A DNA stretch of 64,000 nucleotides, taken from NCBI GenBank assembly GCA_016271365.2, contig CM057456.1:660699501-660763500 (forward strand), written 5' to 3'. Below are positions 1 to 11,876 of the stretch, one piece after another (the stretch's first letter is position 1; every line of letters starts with the position of its first letter). This DNA is from Neoceratodus forsteri (Eukaryota > Chordata > Ceratodontiformes > Ceratodontidae). A program made the position numbers and the translations under genes. The notes under the pieces were generated by a model. The model ran no database searches and was not told the DNA's origin. It saw nothing but the letters and a program-made list of their open reading frames with translations.

Positions 1-1267
1 TAAACATCCACCTCCTTTTTTCCCTGTGCGGTCCAGCCTATGCAGGTTGTGGGGTATTACATGACAATTTTCCTGTGTTGTGATTGGTGTACAGTAGATA
101 CCTGTCATATAATTACAAATAAAGTGTAATATGACAATGTGCAAATGGATTTGAAAATGAAACAGCTGGTTTCAACTTTAGAAAAGGAGGGAGTGGGAGT
201 GATTTATGAAATGAATTACATTTTTAATATGGTCTACTGCTTTGTTTTTCTTGTGACAATTTATAGTTCTTATGAGAAAAGTTTTCTTTGACTCAGTTTA
301 AATTTTACTTAAAAAAAAGAAGTGTGTTCCAAGGCCACTGAGCTGAAGCTCATTTTCTTTTTGAAATAAAAGTCTTTGTTGGGTTTTTCTTCTACAGTGT
401 ACAGTATATACAGCAGTGCCAAAAGACTGGTATAGGTACAAACCAAAATGTTACTACAGAGTTAGTATATTGGTTCACTTCCAGCATGGGTGGTAATGGG
501 GTCCTATTCAGAGATCTTTTTCAATAGTGCTCCTAGGTTATTGCAGTCAGAGTTACCTCCTGTAAGGACACAGTGTTACATAAACCATCATATAATGTGA
601 CATACCATTATTGAACCCTATGTATGTGGCTTAAAACTCACTGAGATATCGATCGAAACATTCCATGATTCAGTTGCACCATGCCCCATTAAAAGAAGAG
701 GCTAGGTGATCCCAAGGTTACTAATTTCACATATCACAGACAGCTGGACAGGCGGACTTTTCATCATGGACAGACAGACAAACAGAGGAAATGTACAATC
801 AGATATAGAAGGATGTGGACTATACTTTAGCAAATGAGGACAGAAAACACCTAGGAGCACAGAATTCATCACACAAACTATAGTTTCACTCAGGGAGTAG
901 TGGCTGTCTTACTCCTGGAAGTAAACCAATCATGCAGTGGAGTAAAAATCAATGTAAGTATTTATTCACAACCAGTCATTTAGAAGTATACCCAATACAT
1001 AAGTTTGACATTTCTTGGTCCACTACTAATCACTTCATAAGGAAACTGCTGACAATCATTACCAAAAAAAAAAAAAAACTTATCCATAAAACTAAAAAAC
1101 TCATCTTTTCTCATGGATATTTATCAATTATAGCAGATTGTGTACTTATATAGTCTCTTATACAGGTTATTTGCTCTCTCTCTGTCTCTGATCACCCTGT
1201 TAACCAGATAGTGTGTATCATTCCTAATCAGCTGGACCGCACAGGGAAAAAAGGAGGTGGATGTTTA
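1..1267. repeat. Segment bounded by a perfect 37-bp inverted repeat
   Basis: Bases 1-37 are the exact reverse complement of bases 1231-1267 (the arm begins taaacatccacctcc). The 1.2 kb between the arms is AT-rich, has no convincing coding sequence, and contains an A-run near 1063-1077. The arrangement could be a non-autonomous DNA transposon with 37-bp terminal inverted repeats or a rearrangement breakpoint. The left arm sits on the window edge, so it may extend further, and no target-site duplication can be tested. The right arm is immediately followed by CR1 endonuclease-like sequence. Confidence 0.55.
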
Positions 1268-3815
1268 ATCTATACCTTCAACAATCTGCATATAGGCCTT
1301 CTATTCAGGGGGAGGAAGGGGATAGACACTTTGTGGAATCCATAGCGAGGATGGCACTGAAATGGGAAATTGTGCTAGCTGGGGACTTAAACCTTCCAGA
1401 CATCAACTGAGAGGCCCAGACAGCAATCTCCGCAAGGAGCAGGGGCATCTTAGAGGATCTTCAGGGCAAATTCCTGCAGCAAAGGGTCAGTGAGCCCACT
1501 AGGGGTGTAAACCTGTTGGATGTGGTCCTCACAAATGGGAACAGTGTGGAGGAGGTGGAGATGGGGGAAGAGCTTGGCATCAGTGACCACAGGGCTGTCA
1601 GGTTCAGGGTAAGAGCGGGCAGGGTGAGGGTTAGGATGAGAACCAAGGTAATGGACTTCAGGAAGGCTGACTTTCATGGAATGAGGAAGGTAGTTAGGGA
1701 AGAAATGTTGAAGATAGGGGATGTGCAGGGGGTGGAGAAATTATGGGCAGCCATCAAGAGAGGGGTATTTAAAGCCATGGACTCATGTATAAGAAGGGTA
1801 AGAAATAATAGAAAACAGAAAAGACCTCTGTGGTTCACTGGAGAGGTGGCATTAAGGGTCAAGGAGAAGACTAGGGCATTCAAGAGGTACAGGAGGACAC
1901 AAAGGGATGAGGACAGGGAAACCTCCAGGGAAAAAAGAAAGGAGGCAGGGCAAAAGATAAGGAGGCCACTGAGGAGAGGATAGCGAAGCAGGCAAGGAGG
2001 AGGGACAAAACCTTCTTTAGGTACGCTGGAGAAAGGAGGAGGGCACAGCATGGGATTGGGAGGATAAGGGGGGAAGTGGAACATTACTGGAAGGGGATTT
2101 CGAAAAAGCTGAGGCATTAAATAGCTATTTCGCCTCAGTCTTCATGGAGGAAAGAGAGGGCAGGGGACCAGGACTGGCTGGGGAGGGTGACAGCCACAGG
2201 CAGGTGGGTGTGACAGAATTCACAGCTGAAGGAGTAAGGGAAGAGCTGGATAGCCTTAGGGTGGACAAGACAATGGGGCCTGATGGAATACACCCAAGGG
2301 TTCTCAAGGAGGTGAAGGATGAACTGGCGCTGCATCTGGCGAGGCTGTTTAACTTGTCCTTGGTCACAGAGTGGTGCCAATGGACTGGAAGAGGGAAGAG
2401 CTGGTCACACTACATAAGGGGGGGCAGAAGGATGAGGTCAAACACTACCGTCCCACTAGTCTTACCTCAGTGGTGGGGAAGGTAATGGAAACACTACTTA
2501 GGATCAGGTTGATAGAATACTTAGAGATGAATGGCAGGCTGGATGACAGGCAGCATGGCTTCAGCAAGGGAAGGTCCTGTCAGACTAACCTGATTGAGTT
2601 TTTCGATGGGGTGACACAGATAGTGGATCAGGGAGGAGCGGTGGACATGGCCTATCTGGATTTCAATAAGGCCTTAAACACTGTTCCGCATGGTGGAATG
2701 GTGCATAAGTTGGACAGACTAGGGGTGGACCTCAGGATCACCAAGTGGGTGGAAAACTGGTTGAAGGGAAGGAGTCAGACGGTGGTGGTGGTAAATGGAA
2801 CACATTCCAGGGAACGGGCAGTGACCAATGGGGTGCCACAGGGGGTCAATGCTAGGACCAATACTTTTTAACATCTATGTTAGTGACCTAGTGGAGGGTC
2901 TGAAGGGACGGGTGTGCCTGTTCTCAGACGAGACAAAGGTCTGCAATAGGGTGGATTCACCTAGTGGGGTGCAAGCCATGATGCAGGGGCTGGAGAGGTG
3001 GTCTGACACCTGGAAATTGAAGTTTAATGCACAAAAGTGCTCGCTGATGCATCTGGGGAGGAGGAATAGGAGGGAAACTTACTCCCTTGGGGGGTGGTGA
3101 TTAAGGAGAAGGAAACAGAAAGGGACCTGGGGATTATGGTATTGCGTGACCTCAAGGTGGGCAGCCAGTGTAGCAGGGTGGTGGGAAAGGCAAATGGAAT
3201 GTTGGCTTGCATTGCAAGGGGTTTTAATAGCATGAAGAGGGAGGCACTAATGCCGTTATACAGAACCATGGTCAGGCTGCATCTGGAGTGTGGGGTGCAG
3301 TTCTGGAGGCCTCTCCTACGAAGAGATGTTGAGTTAATGGAAAGGGTACAGAGAAGGGCAACCAAAATGGTACAAGGGATGCAGGATGTACGCTATGAGA
3401 GAAGATTGAGAGGGCTGAATTTGTACCCCCTGGAGACTAGGAGGGAGAGGAGGGACATGATTGAAACCTTTAAGTATCTGAAAGGAATAAATAAGGTGGA
3501 GGGTGATAGCTTGTTCGAATTGAAGAAGGGAGCAGACACGAGGGGATACAGCCTCAAACTGAAAGGTGGGCAATACAGAGATAATGTCAGGGGCAGTTTT
3601 TCACAGAGAGGGTGGTGGAGGCCTGGAACAAGCTGCCGGAGGAGGTATTGGCAGCTGAAACGGTGGAGGGGTTCAAGAGGGCTTGGGATTGATTTAAGGG
3701 GTTGGGAAAAGAGGGTGGAAGCATAACAGAAGGGAGGAGGCAGGGTGTTGGGCTGACTAGGTGGGCCATGGGGCCTTTCTCTGCCATCACATTTCTGTGT
3801 ATCTGTGTATATCTG
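1268..3815 (+). mobile_element. CR1-clade LINE copy A, 5'-truncated, with broken ORF2
   Basis: The element reads as apurinic endonuclease followed by reverse transcriptase (RT) and the CR1 C-terminal domain, split over frames. The endonuclease part begins with a YRPS motif near 1293 and has a GDLNLPD motif, a TGA stop at about 1408, then an open stretch 1516-1983 with the endonuclease end SDHRAVRF. RT pieces are 2144-2485 (GPDGIHPRVLKE), 2371-2871 (HGFSKGRSCQTNL and YLDFNKALNTVPHG), 2828-3100 and 3094-3726 (YRTMVRLHLECGVQFW). The RT active-site box reads FSDET instead of FADDT, so the copy is dead. The 3' end near 3760-3815 has the CR1-like text ctgccatcacatttctgtg. ORF1 is absent, consistent with 5' truncation. 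Confidence 0.9.
1516..3723 (+). pseudogene. CR1 copy A ORF2 remnant (endonuclease and RT)
   Basis: This is the degenerate pol-like reading frame of CR1 copy A. A functional CR1 ORF2 nicks the target DNA and copies its RNA at the nick. Here at least three frameshifts separate the endonuclease C-terminus, the RT fingers and palm, the catalytic palm box and the C-terminal domain. The active-site aspartate pair is altered (FSDET), and motif A reads FNKALN rather than FSKAFD. No intact product can be expected. Confidence 0.85.
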
Positions 3816-4124
3816 AACTTCATATTACTTACTGTACTTTGCTTTATCCCCCTATATGTTTCCTTTCTACCAAACTTGGCTAATATGTCTGAATGAGCGT
3901 GCTCCTCCTCATACCAATTATACCTCTGATTTGTTACTTATTGTTATACCTTACTGGTTACTGCATTACTATCTGATTGCTCTATACACTGATGTATCTC
4001 AACCCAATCTGTAACGCCTGTACCTAATGTTGTTGTTCTGATCTGCACTGTTGACTGTTCTGTATTGTACTCTCCTGGGTCATGCCTGAAAATATGCAGG
4101 ATTGTTACCTAGTGCACTTTTTTT
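3816..4124. other. Unassigned AT-rich repeat-like sequence
   Basis: Between the CR1 copy A 3' end and the next repeat lies AT-rich sequence resembling a LINE 3' untranslated tail (many short pyrimidine and TGT motifs, T-run at about 4120-4130). I could not assign a family and see no coding sequence. Confidence 0.3.
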
Positions 4125-4815
4125 TTTTGTTTAACCAGGTGAGACACACTAAGCTGAAAGCTTATTTACAGGTGCAACTTGGGAGCACAGGGAAGTTAAG
4201 TGACTTGCTCAGGGTCACGTAGTATGCAAGTGTGGGCTGTGGGATTCAAACCCAGGTCTCCAGATTTGCAGCTCAGAGCCTTAAACCACTGCGCTATACT
4301 GCCTCACTTACCCGGTTACCAAAAGCTAATAAATAAATATGCATAATATCCATATCACCGTACAGTGTTCTATCACCACAATACATGCACGGCAAATAGT
4401 GTTTCTGTATTAAATATTCACCCAGTGACTGATAATTTTTATTTTTAACCTCCAGTTCAGAACCACATAACCATATAGAATTGATAAGCATTGTAAACTG
4501 AATTAAGACTTTTTTACTCTTCTTTTGTTTAGCAATATTTTTCATTATTTTTAGGGAAAAAGATATTTAAACTTTTTTCTTTGTAGTATATTTATGGAGA
4601 ATGTAGCTTTCTTGATATTACTATTGGAAAATACAGATTCATTCACTCAAATGTTTCCATTATGTAGCTCTTTACGTGGAGGGAGCTGTAAAACAGACTT
4701 ACTTTGAATTTTTGTCTGTCTTTTCTGCTTGAGCCCACCTTCCTAGATCAGACATAATGAAAAAATCTAATTTAGCTTATTCCCATCTTTGTCTCAGTTA
4801 TATTTATCATACTAA
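4125..4815 (-). repeat. Left arm of a long imperfect inverted repeat, including a MIR-like SINE
   Basis: Read on the minus strand from 4815 to 4125, this segment matches the plus strand from 6170 to 7475 in the same order. Shared landmarks include gtctgatctaggaaggtggg, gagctacataatgga/gaactacataatgga, and gatatggatattatgcatat. The end of the arm (4125-4320) is a tRNA-derived SINE in reverse: the B box reads gggattcaaaccc on the plus strand at 4241-4253, and a core-like tgacttgctcagggtcac lies just before it. The arms differ by many substitutions, so the duplication is old. Confidence 0.75.
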
Positions 4816-6169
4816 AAACTGAGGGCCCTATTCACCAATAGGCCTGGTACGTGAGGTGGGAGTGTATCAGGCTACACAAGTGCACACTATGTATCTGGCC
4901 CCATGGGATGCATGGGCCAGCATGTACATCCACCTGGGCAGGCTTGGACAACCCGAGTGTGGCCGAGTAGCTCTGTACTGGGGGTGGGGCTAGTTGGTGG
5001 GGCTGACATGGGTCAGACTGGGGCTTCCAAATGGAAGCCCTGACCAAGCTCCACAGTGGTTCCCCTGCTCTTTAGGAGGAGGGGATCATGGAAATGACAG
5101 CTTGCTTACCGGCTGCCATGTTCCCATACAGATTACAGAGTTGGCGCCTTACAGCCTGCCACTACCCCCCTCCAGGGCTTTGAGGGGGCAGGGGTCTATG
5201 ACTGCAAGGTCCCAATGTGCCCTAGGATGGCTGCCTGATGCACTCCACCAGCCCTCCCCAGGCATGCCCACTCCCCACCACTGCCCAGATCGGCTGTGCT
5301 GTTGCATGTGATCCCACATGCATGGGCCCGAGCAGGAGTGGGGAGCAGGTCCATGCCATTAGTGCATCCGTGGATGTTTGTCGGACACTCAGGATGTACC
5401 TATCCTGACCCTACATGCCACATAAAAAGCACATAGGGCTGGGATACTACTGATACATAGGGACCAAACCGAGGAGTGCTTATGTGCCCTCTGGCATCTT
5501 TAGTACAGAATGGGACATTCTTTCCACTGAGCGCTATTCCTAAATTGTGCTGTGTTGCTATTAGGTTGAACTTTCACTGAGGCACCTATAAGAATATTTG
5601 TTTCTCTTTTAAACTTTATGCAGTCTCCTAAGAGTGGAGTTTCCTGTTTATTCCAGTACACTGAAGGCAGTGAGAGACACGCACCTGTATACAGCTATAT
5701 ATCTTTAATTACAAATATAAAATATTGAAAGTTCAACATATGTATTGTAGTGCTTCCTATTATATAGAGAGCACCTGTTGATATCCCTTGTTTTTGAAAA
5801 TGTAGAGTTTAAGAACTGACCTTTCATGGGAATGCATGCACAGGTTTAATAAGGGCTAGAGCCTGAAAAGTTAAGTATAAAACTAAGATTTTAGTGCATG
5901 CGTGAAAGTCTGGCAACCCATCATATTAACAACTCTTGAAGTCTGTGAACCTAAGAGCCCAGTTTACACTACAGTGCATGCATCTGTGTGCTTAAGGGAC
6001 AAGATAGCGTTCAGGAGGCTTGGAGTGGAAGAGGATGAACTGAGTATGCACACTGGTTTGGGGCACTTTGAAGGATGCCTGTCGCAACCTAGGACTATTT
6101 AGGGGTAGTGCTCTGGGGAGGCAGTGCCAGATGCCAGAAGACAGGTAAGCACTACTTTCTCTGTTTGCA
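4816..6169. other. Spacer between inverted repeat arms; no gene seen
   Basis: Moderately GC-rich sequence (4816-5500) followed by AT-rich sequence. The part starting gggccctattcaccaatagg near 4826 and ending near 5525 has a DNA-transposon feel, but I could not establish matching terminal inverted repeats or a clean target-site duplication. Short open frames here show no recognisable protein features. Confidence 0.3.
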
Positions 6170-6290
6170 ATCAGACAGATATAACTAAGGCAAAGATGGA
6201 AATAAGCAAAGTTAGAGTTTGTTTATCATGTCTGATCTAGGAAGGTGGGGTCAAACAGAAAAGGAAAAAAAATACAAAACTGTCTGTTTA

Positions 6291-6843
6291 GAGTCGGCCC
6301 ACCAGCACAGCAGTAGTGCCACCACCTGCAGCACTGATAGCCTGTGTTCAGGAGTGAACGTGGGGCATCAGAGGGTCAGCCAGGGGAGAGGTAGGATGAG
6401 TGTCCCATGGAGGGGCGGTCATGGTTCCCCAGCAGGTCAGCAACACCCAGTGGAGGCTGGATGTGCAACAGCCGGGGCCACTCTTCAGTGGCGAGGCGAC
6501 GGTGGACATCTGTAGGTCAGGTACGGGAGTACACCCAACCTGTGCTTATGTCATTGCATGTCCACACCTCCAGGGAACTAACATGGGAAAATTCCCTGGG
6601 CCAGCAGCATTGTGATGCCACTGGACCTCCACCCAAATGATGCTCCAAGCGCTAGCCTTGTCTGGGGCCTCTGGTAGATCTCAGTCTCTCCCCCCTCCTC
6701 CCAGGGGGAGACCCACTGCAGGGGGAAGGCTGTGGGCCTCCCCAGCCCAGGGCAGCCTGAGGGGATGTTGGGTGAGGTCCGGTGTTGAGAGGGGGTAACA
6801 CCTGCCCGCTACCAGGCACAAAAAGAACACAAAAAAGAAGTTA
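6291..6843 (+). mobile_element. GC-rich long SINE, copy 1, with 9-bp TSD
   Basis: The insertion is bounded by the direct repeat gtctgttta at 6282-6290 and 6844-6852. It starts with a tRNA-like head (ggcccaccagcacagcagta, B-box-like tgtgttcaggagtgaac) and ends in an A-rich tail (aaaaagaacacaaaaaagaag). The 450-bp GC-rich body has no coding sequence. The equivalent position in the inverted copy (near 4690-4705) has no insert, which independently supports the boundaries. The A-rich tail suggests mobilisation by an L1/Tx1-type LINE rather than CR1. Confidence 0.8.
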
Positions 6844-7257
6844 GTCTGTTTAACAGTTCTCTCCACTGTAAAGAACTACATAATGGAACTATTTGAGTGA
6901 ATGTATTTGTGCTTTAATCTTTTCCCACACATATATTAAGGATGCTACAGGCTTCGTCAATACACTAAAAAGGAAAAGCATATATTAAAAGGTAGATATC
7001 TATTTGCCTTGTAGTTAAAATTAAAAGTAATAAAAATGTTACCAAACAATAAGAAGTAAAAAGGTAATAATTCAGTTTACTACCCATATTACTTCTAGAT
7101 GGTTATGTGGCTCTGTTAATCAGTTGGAGGCTAATACGATCAGTTACTGGGTCAGTATTTAGTACAGAAACACTCACTATGTACTGTGCACTTACTGTGG
7201 TGATGGAACACTGAATGATGATATGGATATTATGCATATGAAATTTAGGACTGGCAG

Positions 7258-7475
7258 TGCAGCCTATAGTCTAGTGGTTATAGTATTGAGCTGTGAATGA
7301 GATTGGTACATCCAGCAGATCTGGGTTTGATTCCCACAACCTTCACTTGCATTCTGCAAGACCCTTAGCAAGTCACTTAACCTCCTTGCCCTTACCAAGT
7401 CATTTAACCTCCCCAATGCTCCCAGGTCACCCCTAAAAACAGGCACTTGTGCCTAGTGAGACTTACCCAGTTACC
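7258..7475 (+). mobile_element. tRNA-derived MIR/CORE-like SINE
   Basis: An A-box-like tagtctagtgg lies near 7267 and a B box gggtttgattccc at 7323-7335, followed by a MIR-like core segment (aagtcacttaacctcc). The core segment is tandemly duplicated as aagtcatttaacctcc. The element ends in an A-rich tail at about 7477-7497. The 3' part (cttacccagttaccaaaa) matches the equivalent copy at 4309-4322 in reverse. Assignment to MIR specifically is by resemblance only. Confidence 0.7.
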
Positions 7476-7539
7476 AAAAAATGAAAAAAAAAAAAAATTG
7501 TAAATAAATTTGATGAATTTAAACTCGTACTGTATACAC

Positions 7540-9176
7540 AAGACATACATATTTGTGCCGTCATGGAGACCTGGTGGGATTCACATGATACCTGGGACCA
7601 AGGTATTGATGGATATACTCTGTACAAAAAAAATCTAGGGAATTTAGAAGTGGAGGAGGGGTAGCATTATACATCTCTGATAGCCCAAATGAACCAGATC
7701 ATCTTTGGGTAAAGTTAATCCCTTGCAAAGTGCACAAAATTATAATAGGCGTAATTTATTGGTCTCCTTCCTCAACACACCAAGAAAACATTGCCCTTTT
7801 ACATAACATCCATTCCCTAAACCCGGCAGACAGAGTAATAGTTATGGGAGATTTTAACTTACCTGGAATAGATTGGATGAACCTGGTAGGAGCAAACAAA
7901 ATGGAATATGACTTCTTAGAAGTAATTGACCAAATCGTACTCACCCAAAGGGTAGAGGATCCAGCAAGAGGTCCCAATCTGTTGGATTTGGTCCTAACTA
8001 ACATGGGGGACACAGTTACAGAATGTAAAACTTCAGAACCCTTGAGTACAAGTGATCAATAGAATACAAGATAAAATAATCACTCTACAAGTGTTCAGGA
8101 CTACCACTGTTCCAAACGTTAACAAGGCTGACTTTAAGCAAATCGGGAATAATCTCAGGAGCTGGAATTGGAAACAAGAATTTGAATGTAAATCATTACA
8201 TAATAATTGGGAAATACTTTGCAATAAAATTACAAAAAGAAACATTTCTAAATGTTCCAACCAAACAGAAACACACGAACACCAGAACCAAAGCACAGTG
8301 ATGGACACCAAAAATAAAAAAAAAATGATAAACAAGAAAAACAGATTTTTCAAAAAATGGAAAAGAAAGAAACAAGAAGGGACAAGGGTACAATACAATA
8401 ACATATCCCAAAAAATAAAAAAAAAACATTACGGCAGCTAAAGCTAACTACGAATTAACACTGGCAACCAGGGTAAAAGAAAATTGCAAAACCTTCTACT
8501 CTTATATAAACAATAAGAAAGACACTCAAACGGGCATAGGTCCACTAAAAAATCAAAATTGGGAACTAATAGCTGATGATAAAGAGATGGCTAATTTAAC
8601 CAATAATTACTTCTCATCAGTATTTAATAATAAAAATTATACAGTAGGGGCAGATTTAAAAATAAACCGCATACAATTCAAGTTGATTACCAGCAGTATG
8701 GAAGTAGAAACTGGGCTAAATAACCTAAATCCCAATAAATAATTTCCCCAGGACTTGATGGGCTTCATCCAAAAATCTTAAAGGAACTGAGCGAGGTTCT
8801 CGCTCCACCATTAACACATATATTTTAGGAGTCAATAAACAGTGGGGAGGTAGCAGATGACTGGAAAATTGCAACAGCAATTCTGATCTTCAAAAAGGGT
8901 AATAAATCCAACCCCTCCAACTATCGGCAAGTGAGCCTAATTTCTATTCCATCAAAAATATTGGAAGGAATCTCGAAAGACGAAATTTTAAAGTTTATGG
9001 TTCAAAATCAACTTATATATGGTTCACAGCATGGATTTACAAAGGGAAAGTCCTGCCAGATGAACATACTTGGATTCTACGACAGGGTGGTTAGGAGTTT
9101 GGATGAGGGGAGTTCAGTGGACATGCTGTTCTTGGACTTCTCAAAAGCATTTGACAAACTCCCCCCCAAAAAGAAT
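7540..9176 (+). mobile_element. CR1-like LINE copy B (AT-rich subfamily), truncated inside RT
   Basis: The endonuclease starts near 7555 (VMETWWDSHDTWDQGIDGY region), continues through 7730-8062 (GVIYWSP, MGDFNLPGIDW, LLDLVLTN), then a Lys/Asn-rich linker and RT from about 8750 (GLDGLHPKILKELSEVL). The RT ends at 8931-9179 with HGFTKGKSCQMNILGFYD and LFLDFSKAFD. The sequence then stops resembling RT, before the catalytic FADD box, so the 3' half is missing. Several frameshifts and stops (for example TAG near 8826) make it a pseudogene. Its base composition is clearly more AT-rich than the other CR1 copies, indicating a different subfamily. Confidence 0.85.
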
Positions 9177-11374
9177 TAATATCAGTTATGCAGGAGCTAC
9201 CTAATTTTCTTTGTTTATCTTCTGGAAGTCAAATATCTGCTCTCACTGTATGTTGGAAGTTTTTTTTACCTTGTTTTTGGATATGAGATATTTCCAAAAT
9301 AGTTACTTGAAGCCCTGCTACCAGCAGTATTTACAAAGTGTGAAGCCCAGTCGTGAATATGGCTGTGACATCACTTATATGTTTGAAGAGCTGCATCAGT
9401 AGTAGTTTATGTGTTGTTTACTATCACTTCCTTACAGCTTGCCTTCCTGGCCCTCATTCTGCTACATCTCTACTTCCAACTGTGCCTCATGACTCAGAAG
9501 GGAGTCCTGAACTACTGGCAGGAACCGTGGAACTGGTTAGAGGTCAGTACTTTACTCAGTGTGAACAGAGGCCACTGAAGATTTATTTATTTATTTAAAA
9601 GTTTTACCAGGAAGGCATACTGAGCAGACTACTGCTTGATTCCAGACGTGTCCTGGGGAATGGGGAGCAAGGTAGGTAACACAGAGCATAATACCTCAGA
9701 GAAATGCATGATTACAAAACACAGTATGTGCAGAATAGGGGGTGGGGAACAGGGGAGTCAATGCAGAGCATAAATACATCAGTAATGCACGAGTACAAGG
9801 CACGTTATGTACAGAGGTACAGCCAGAGAGTTTGATACAGGCAGATGAAATGCTGCCATTTCAACTCAAACTGACCCTAGTCCTGGCCTCCCCTCCCCAC
9901 CTTGCTGTGATGCAACAAAACATTGAGAAAATTTAAAGCCTAGTACAGGTTTTCAGAAACATTTTTTTCCAAAATATTAACTTACCAGTATATAGGATAA
10001 CAAATCGATCAGTTAGATTTCAAATGGCAGGGTAAAATCCTTAATTATGATTGGCATGATGGGATACTGACCCATGAATGGTTCTATAAAAAAAGTCATT
10101 TCTTTGTTTTTTGTCTGCTGCAGACCCCCTGGAACCCCCATGAAACCGAGATGCTGCACCTCATAGACCTGTCCTGGTTGGTGCATATTAACACAGGCCC
10201 TCCCCAGGGCTGGAGACTCCCCATATGCTGAGGGTTCATGTTCCCTCAAGCATGTAAGGAGCATACTGTAAAATGAGTTATTTTTACATAAAGCAATTTT
10301 TAGTGCAAATACAATTACAACAATAATTGCGCAAATTTAATTTAGCATTAAAATCTGCACCACGTTCACCGCTATGGAAAAAGTGCTAATATCACTTAAG
10401 TAGTACACATTTATTTTCATGCTAATAGTGCTTCAGCAAAAATAGTGAAAATTATTAGATAATGAAAATTTCAAGTTTTACAGTAATTGTTACCAGTCAC
10501 CTCTGGTACATAGGCCTGCAATCGACAGCACCTACACACCGTTGCCAGCTGAAAGAGTCTTGCCATATGTTTACAGTCATAGCCAGCGGTGATTTCCAGT
10601 TCAGCCTGGAATGGAGTGACACTTAATGTTGTACCAGGTAGGATGCATAACATTACCCTCAACCAACAGCTTAACACTCTCAACTAATGCCATTTCATAT
10701 GCAAGCATATTGTTTGTGGCTCATGTGTTGAACACCCACCCAGTTAATCGGTACCCAGGCATAATCCTGATTCAAACATACAGTATGTAATGGTGCACAC
10801 ATGGTCAGAGAATGTCCAAAAGTAGTCCATTTTCCCTTCCTTGGAACAAAGTCTCTGCAGCACAGGGATTATGACCATGAGCAACTCGTTCGCCACTGTA
10901 CGAACCAGACTGGCAGCAATGGGGGCTCACTTCTGATACATACAATGACATCAAGTGGTGACCTGTTCTCCAGCTCTTTCAGAATTCATGGGTATGACAG
11001 CAGAAGTCTTGGCATCCCCTTTTCCTGTTGCATTCCATGTTCCCCACAACTAGCTGTGCCTAGCTGTAGTTCCCTTCTTCTTCCTAGTAGGGACAATGAA
11101 AAGTCCAAAGCCCATGGCAGCCTACCAAGACCTGGAACACCCTGCTTCATGCATGGACCTTTTTTTTGATGAACTGGGGCTCTCTGCCCAATCCCCCCTC
11201 GACGATCTCTACCACCTGGGACTAGCGTGGGTCCCCTCCTCCATGAGACATTCCATTGCAGCCAAGGTGCCCCTGGGCCTCCCGGCCAGAACCCTGCTGT
11301 CTCAACACTCCCCAAAAGCAGCACCACTTCCTCCCCAGGTACAGCACCTTGCCTTTGGCTACACTGAATCAGAG
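9177..11374. other. Intergenic or intronic sequence with a dispersed repeat tail
   Basis: No gene was recognised. Around 9577-9870 there is a minus-strand repeat end: atttatttatttaaaagttttaccaggaaggcat followed by acgtgtcctggggaa in pieces. It is also found at 47270-47520 (ttttaccaggaaaggc, acgtgtccaggggagg) and probably marks the 3' end of a LINE or SINE family. The stretch 10270-10460 is AT-rich; 10800-11370 is mixed and shows no convincing protein similarity. Confidence 0.35.
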
Positions 11375-11690
11375 GGGCCAGCAGTCAGACCAATCATCTA
11401 GCATGTTTACATACTCTTGAAGTTGGTCCCCATCCTTGAAGAACTCAACCGCCCTGGCTAGCTTAGTGTCATCCACACACCAAAAGCAACCTGCTGGAGC
11501 CCTCAGAAAAGCAGTGGCTCCAGCATGGATCCCTGAGGGATGCTGCTGAGTATCCCTCTCCGCAGGAAGCTGTGCCCTCTACCACCATTCTCTGCTTTTT
11601 GCACTCAAGCCATTTAGCAATCCACCTTGTGTACAGTATGTCTGTTATCCCATGCTGTTTCTCTTTGCTCAGAATCTTGTCCTGTGCCAC
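11375..11690 (-). pseudogene. Decayed CR1-like RT fragment
   Basis: On the minus strand the frame 11690-11469 gives WIAKWLECKKQRMVVEGTAS, which resembles the RT thumb-side motif of CR1 elements. A second frame just beyond gives VDDTKLARAVEFF, the degenerate catalytic palm box (FADDTKL in live copies). The motifs are in the correct order but in different frames. The fragment ends about 45 bp before polycystin exon A. Confidence 0.6.
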
Positions 11691-11735
11691 AGTATCATTT
11701 TATTTGTTAATAACTTTCTTTTCATTTTCCCCCAG

Positions 11736-11876
11736 GTGGCAGTGATTGTACTCAGTCTGTTTTATTACACTTACTATGTCTACCATTTCATACTGGCTGT
11801 GGATATCATTGACCGTCTTCAAAGAGGGTACTTCAGAGCATTTGTGGATCTAAGGTTTATTTCATCCTGGGATCAG
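11736..11876 (+). CDS. PKD1L1: PKD1L1-like polycystin, exon A (S3-like segment and S3-S4 loop)
   Basis: This is a 141-bp exon, 47 codons, phase 0 at both ends. The acceptor is a polypyrimidine tract ending tttcccccag; the donor is CAG|gtaggc. The peptide opens with a hydrophobic helix (VAVIVLSLFYYTYYVYHFIL), then AVDIIDRLQRGYFRAF and ends FISSWDQ. The position of the [SF][WF]DQ motif before the next membrane segment matches the polycystin-1 family, where it follows the third helix of the channel-like domain. Polycystin-1-like proteins are membrane proteins that pair with PKD2 in cilia. PKD1L1 is favoured over PKD1, PKD1L2 and PKD1L3 by remembered resemblance of this exon and of the cytoplasmic tail; the paralogue choice is an inference. 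Confidence 0.7.

Larger units (their letters stand above)
6170..7475 (+). repeat. Right arm of the long inverted repeat, split by a SINE
   Basis: Bases 6170-6290 and 6844-7475 together match the reverse complement of 4125-4815. The two halves are separated by the 553-bp GC-rich SINE at 6291-6843. The left arm lacks that insertion and so serves as the empty-site reference. The far end is a tRNA-derived SINE (7258-7475). Confidence 0.75.

Noticed and set aside
4816..5530. A possible DNA transposon starting gggccctattcacc.
   Set aside because: Matching terminal inverted repeats and a clean target-site duplication could not be established.
1..11735. Upstream polycystin exons (S2 and TOP-like domain).
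   Set aside because: I looked for a splice-bounded, phase-0 exon with polycystin character and did not find one; the earlier exons probably lie upstream.
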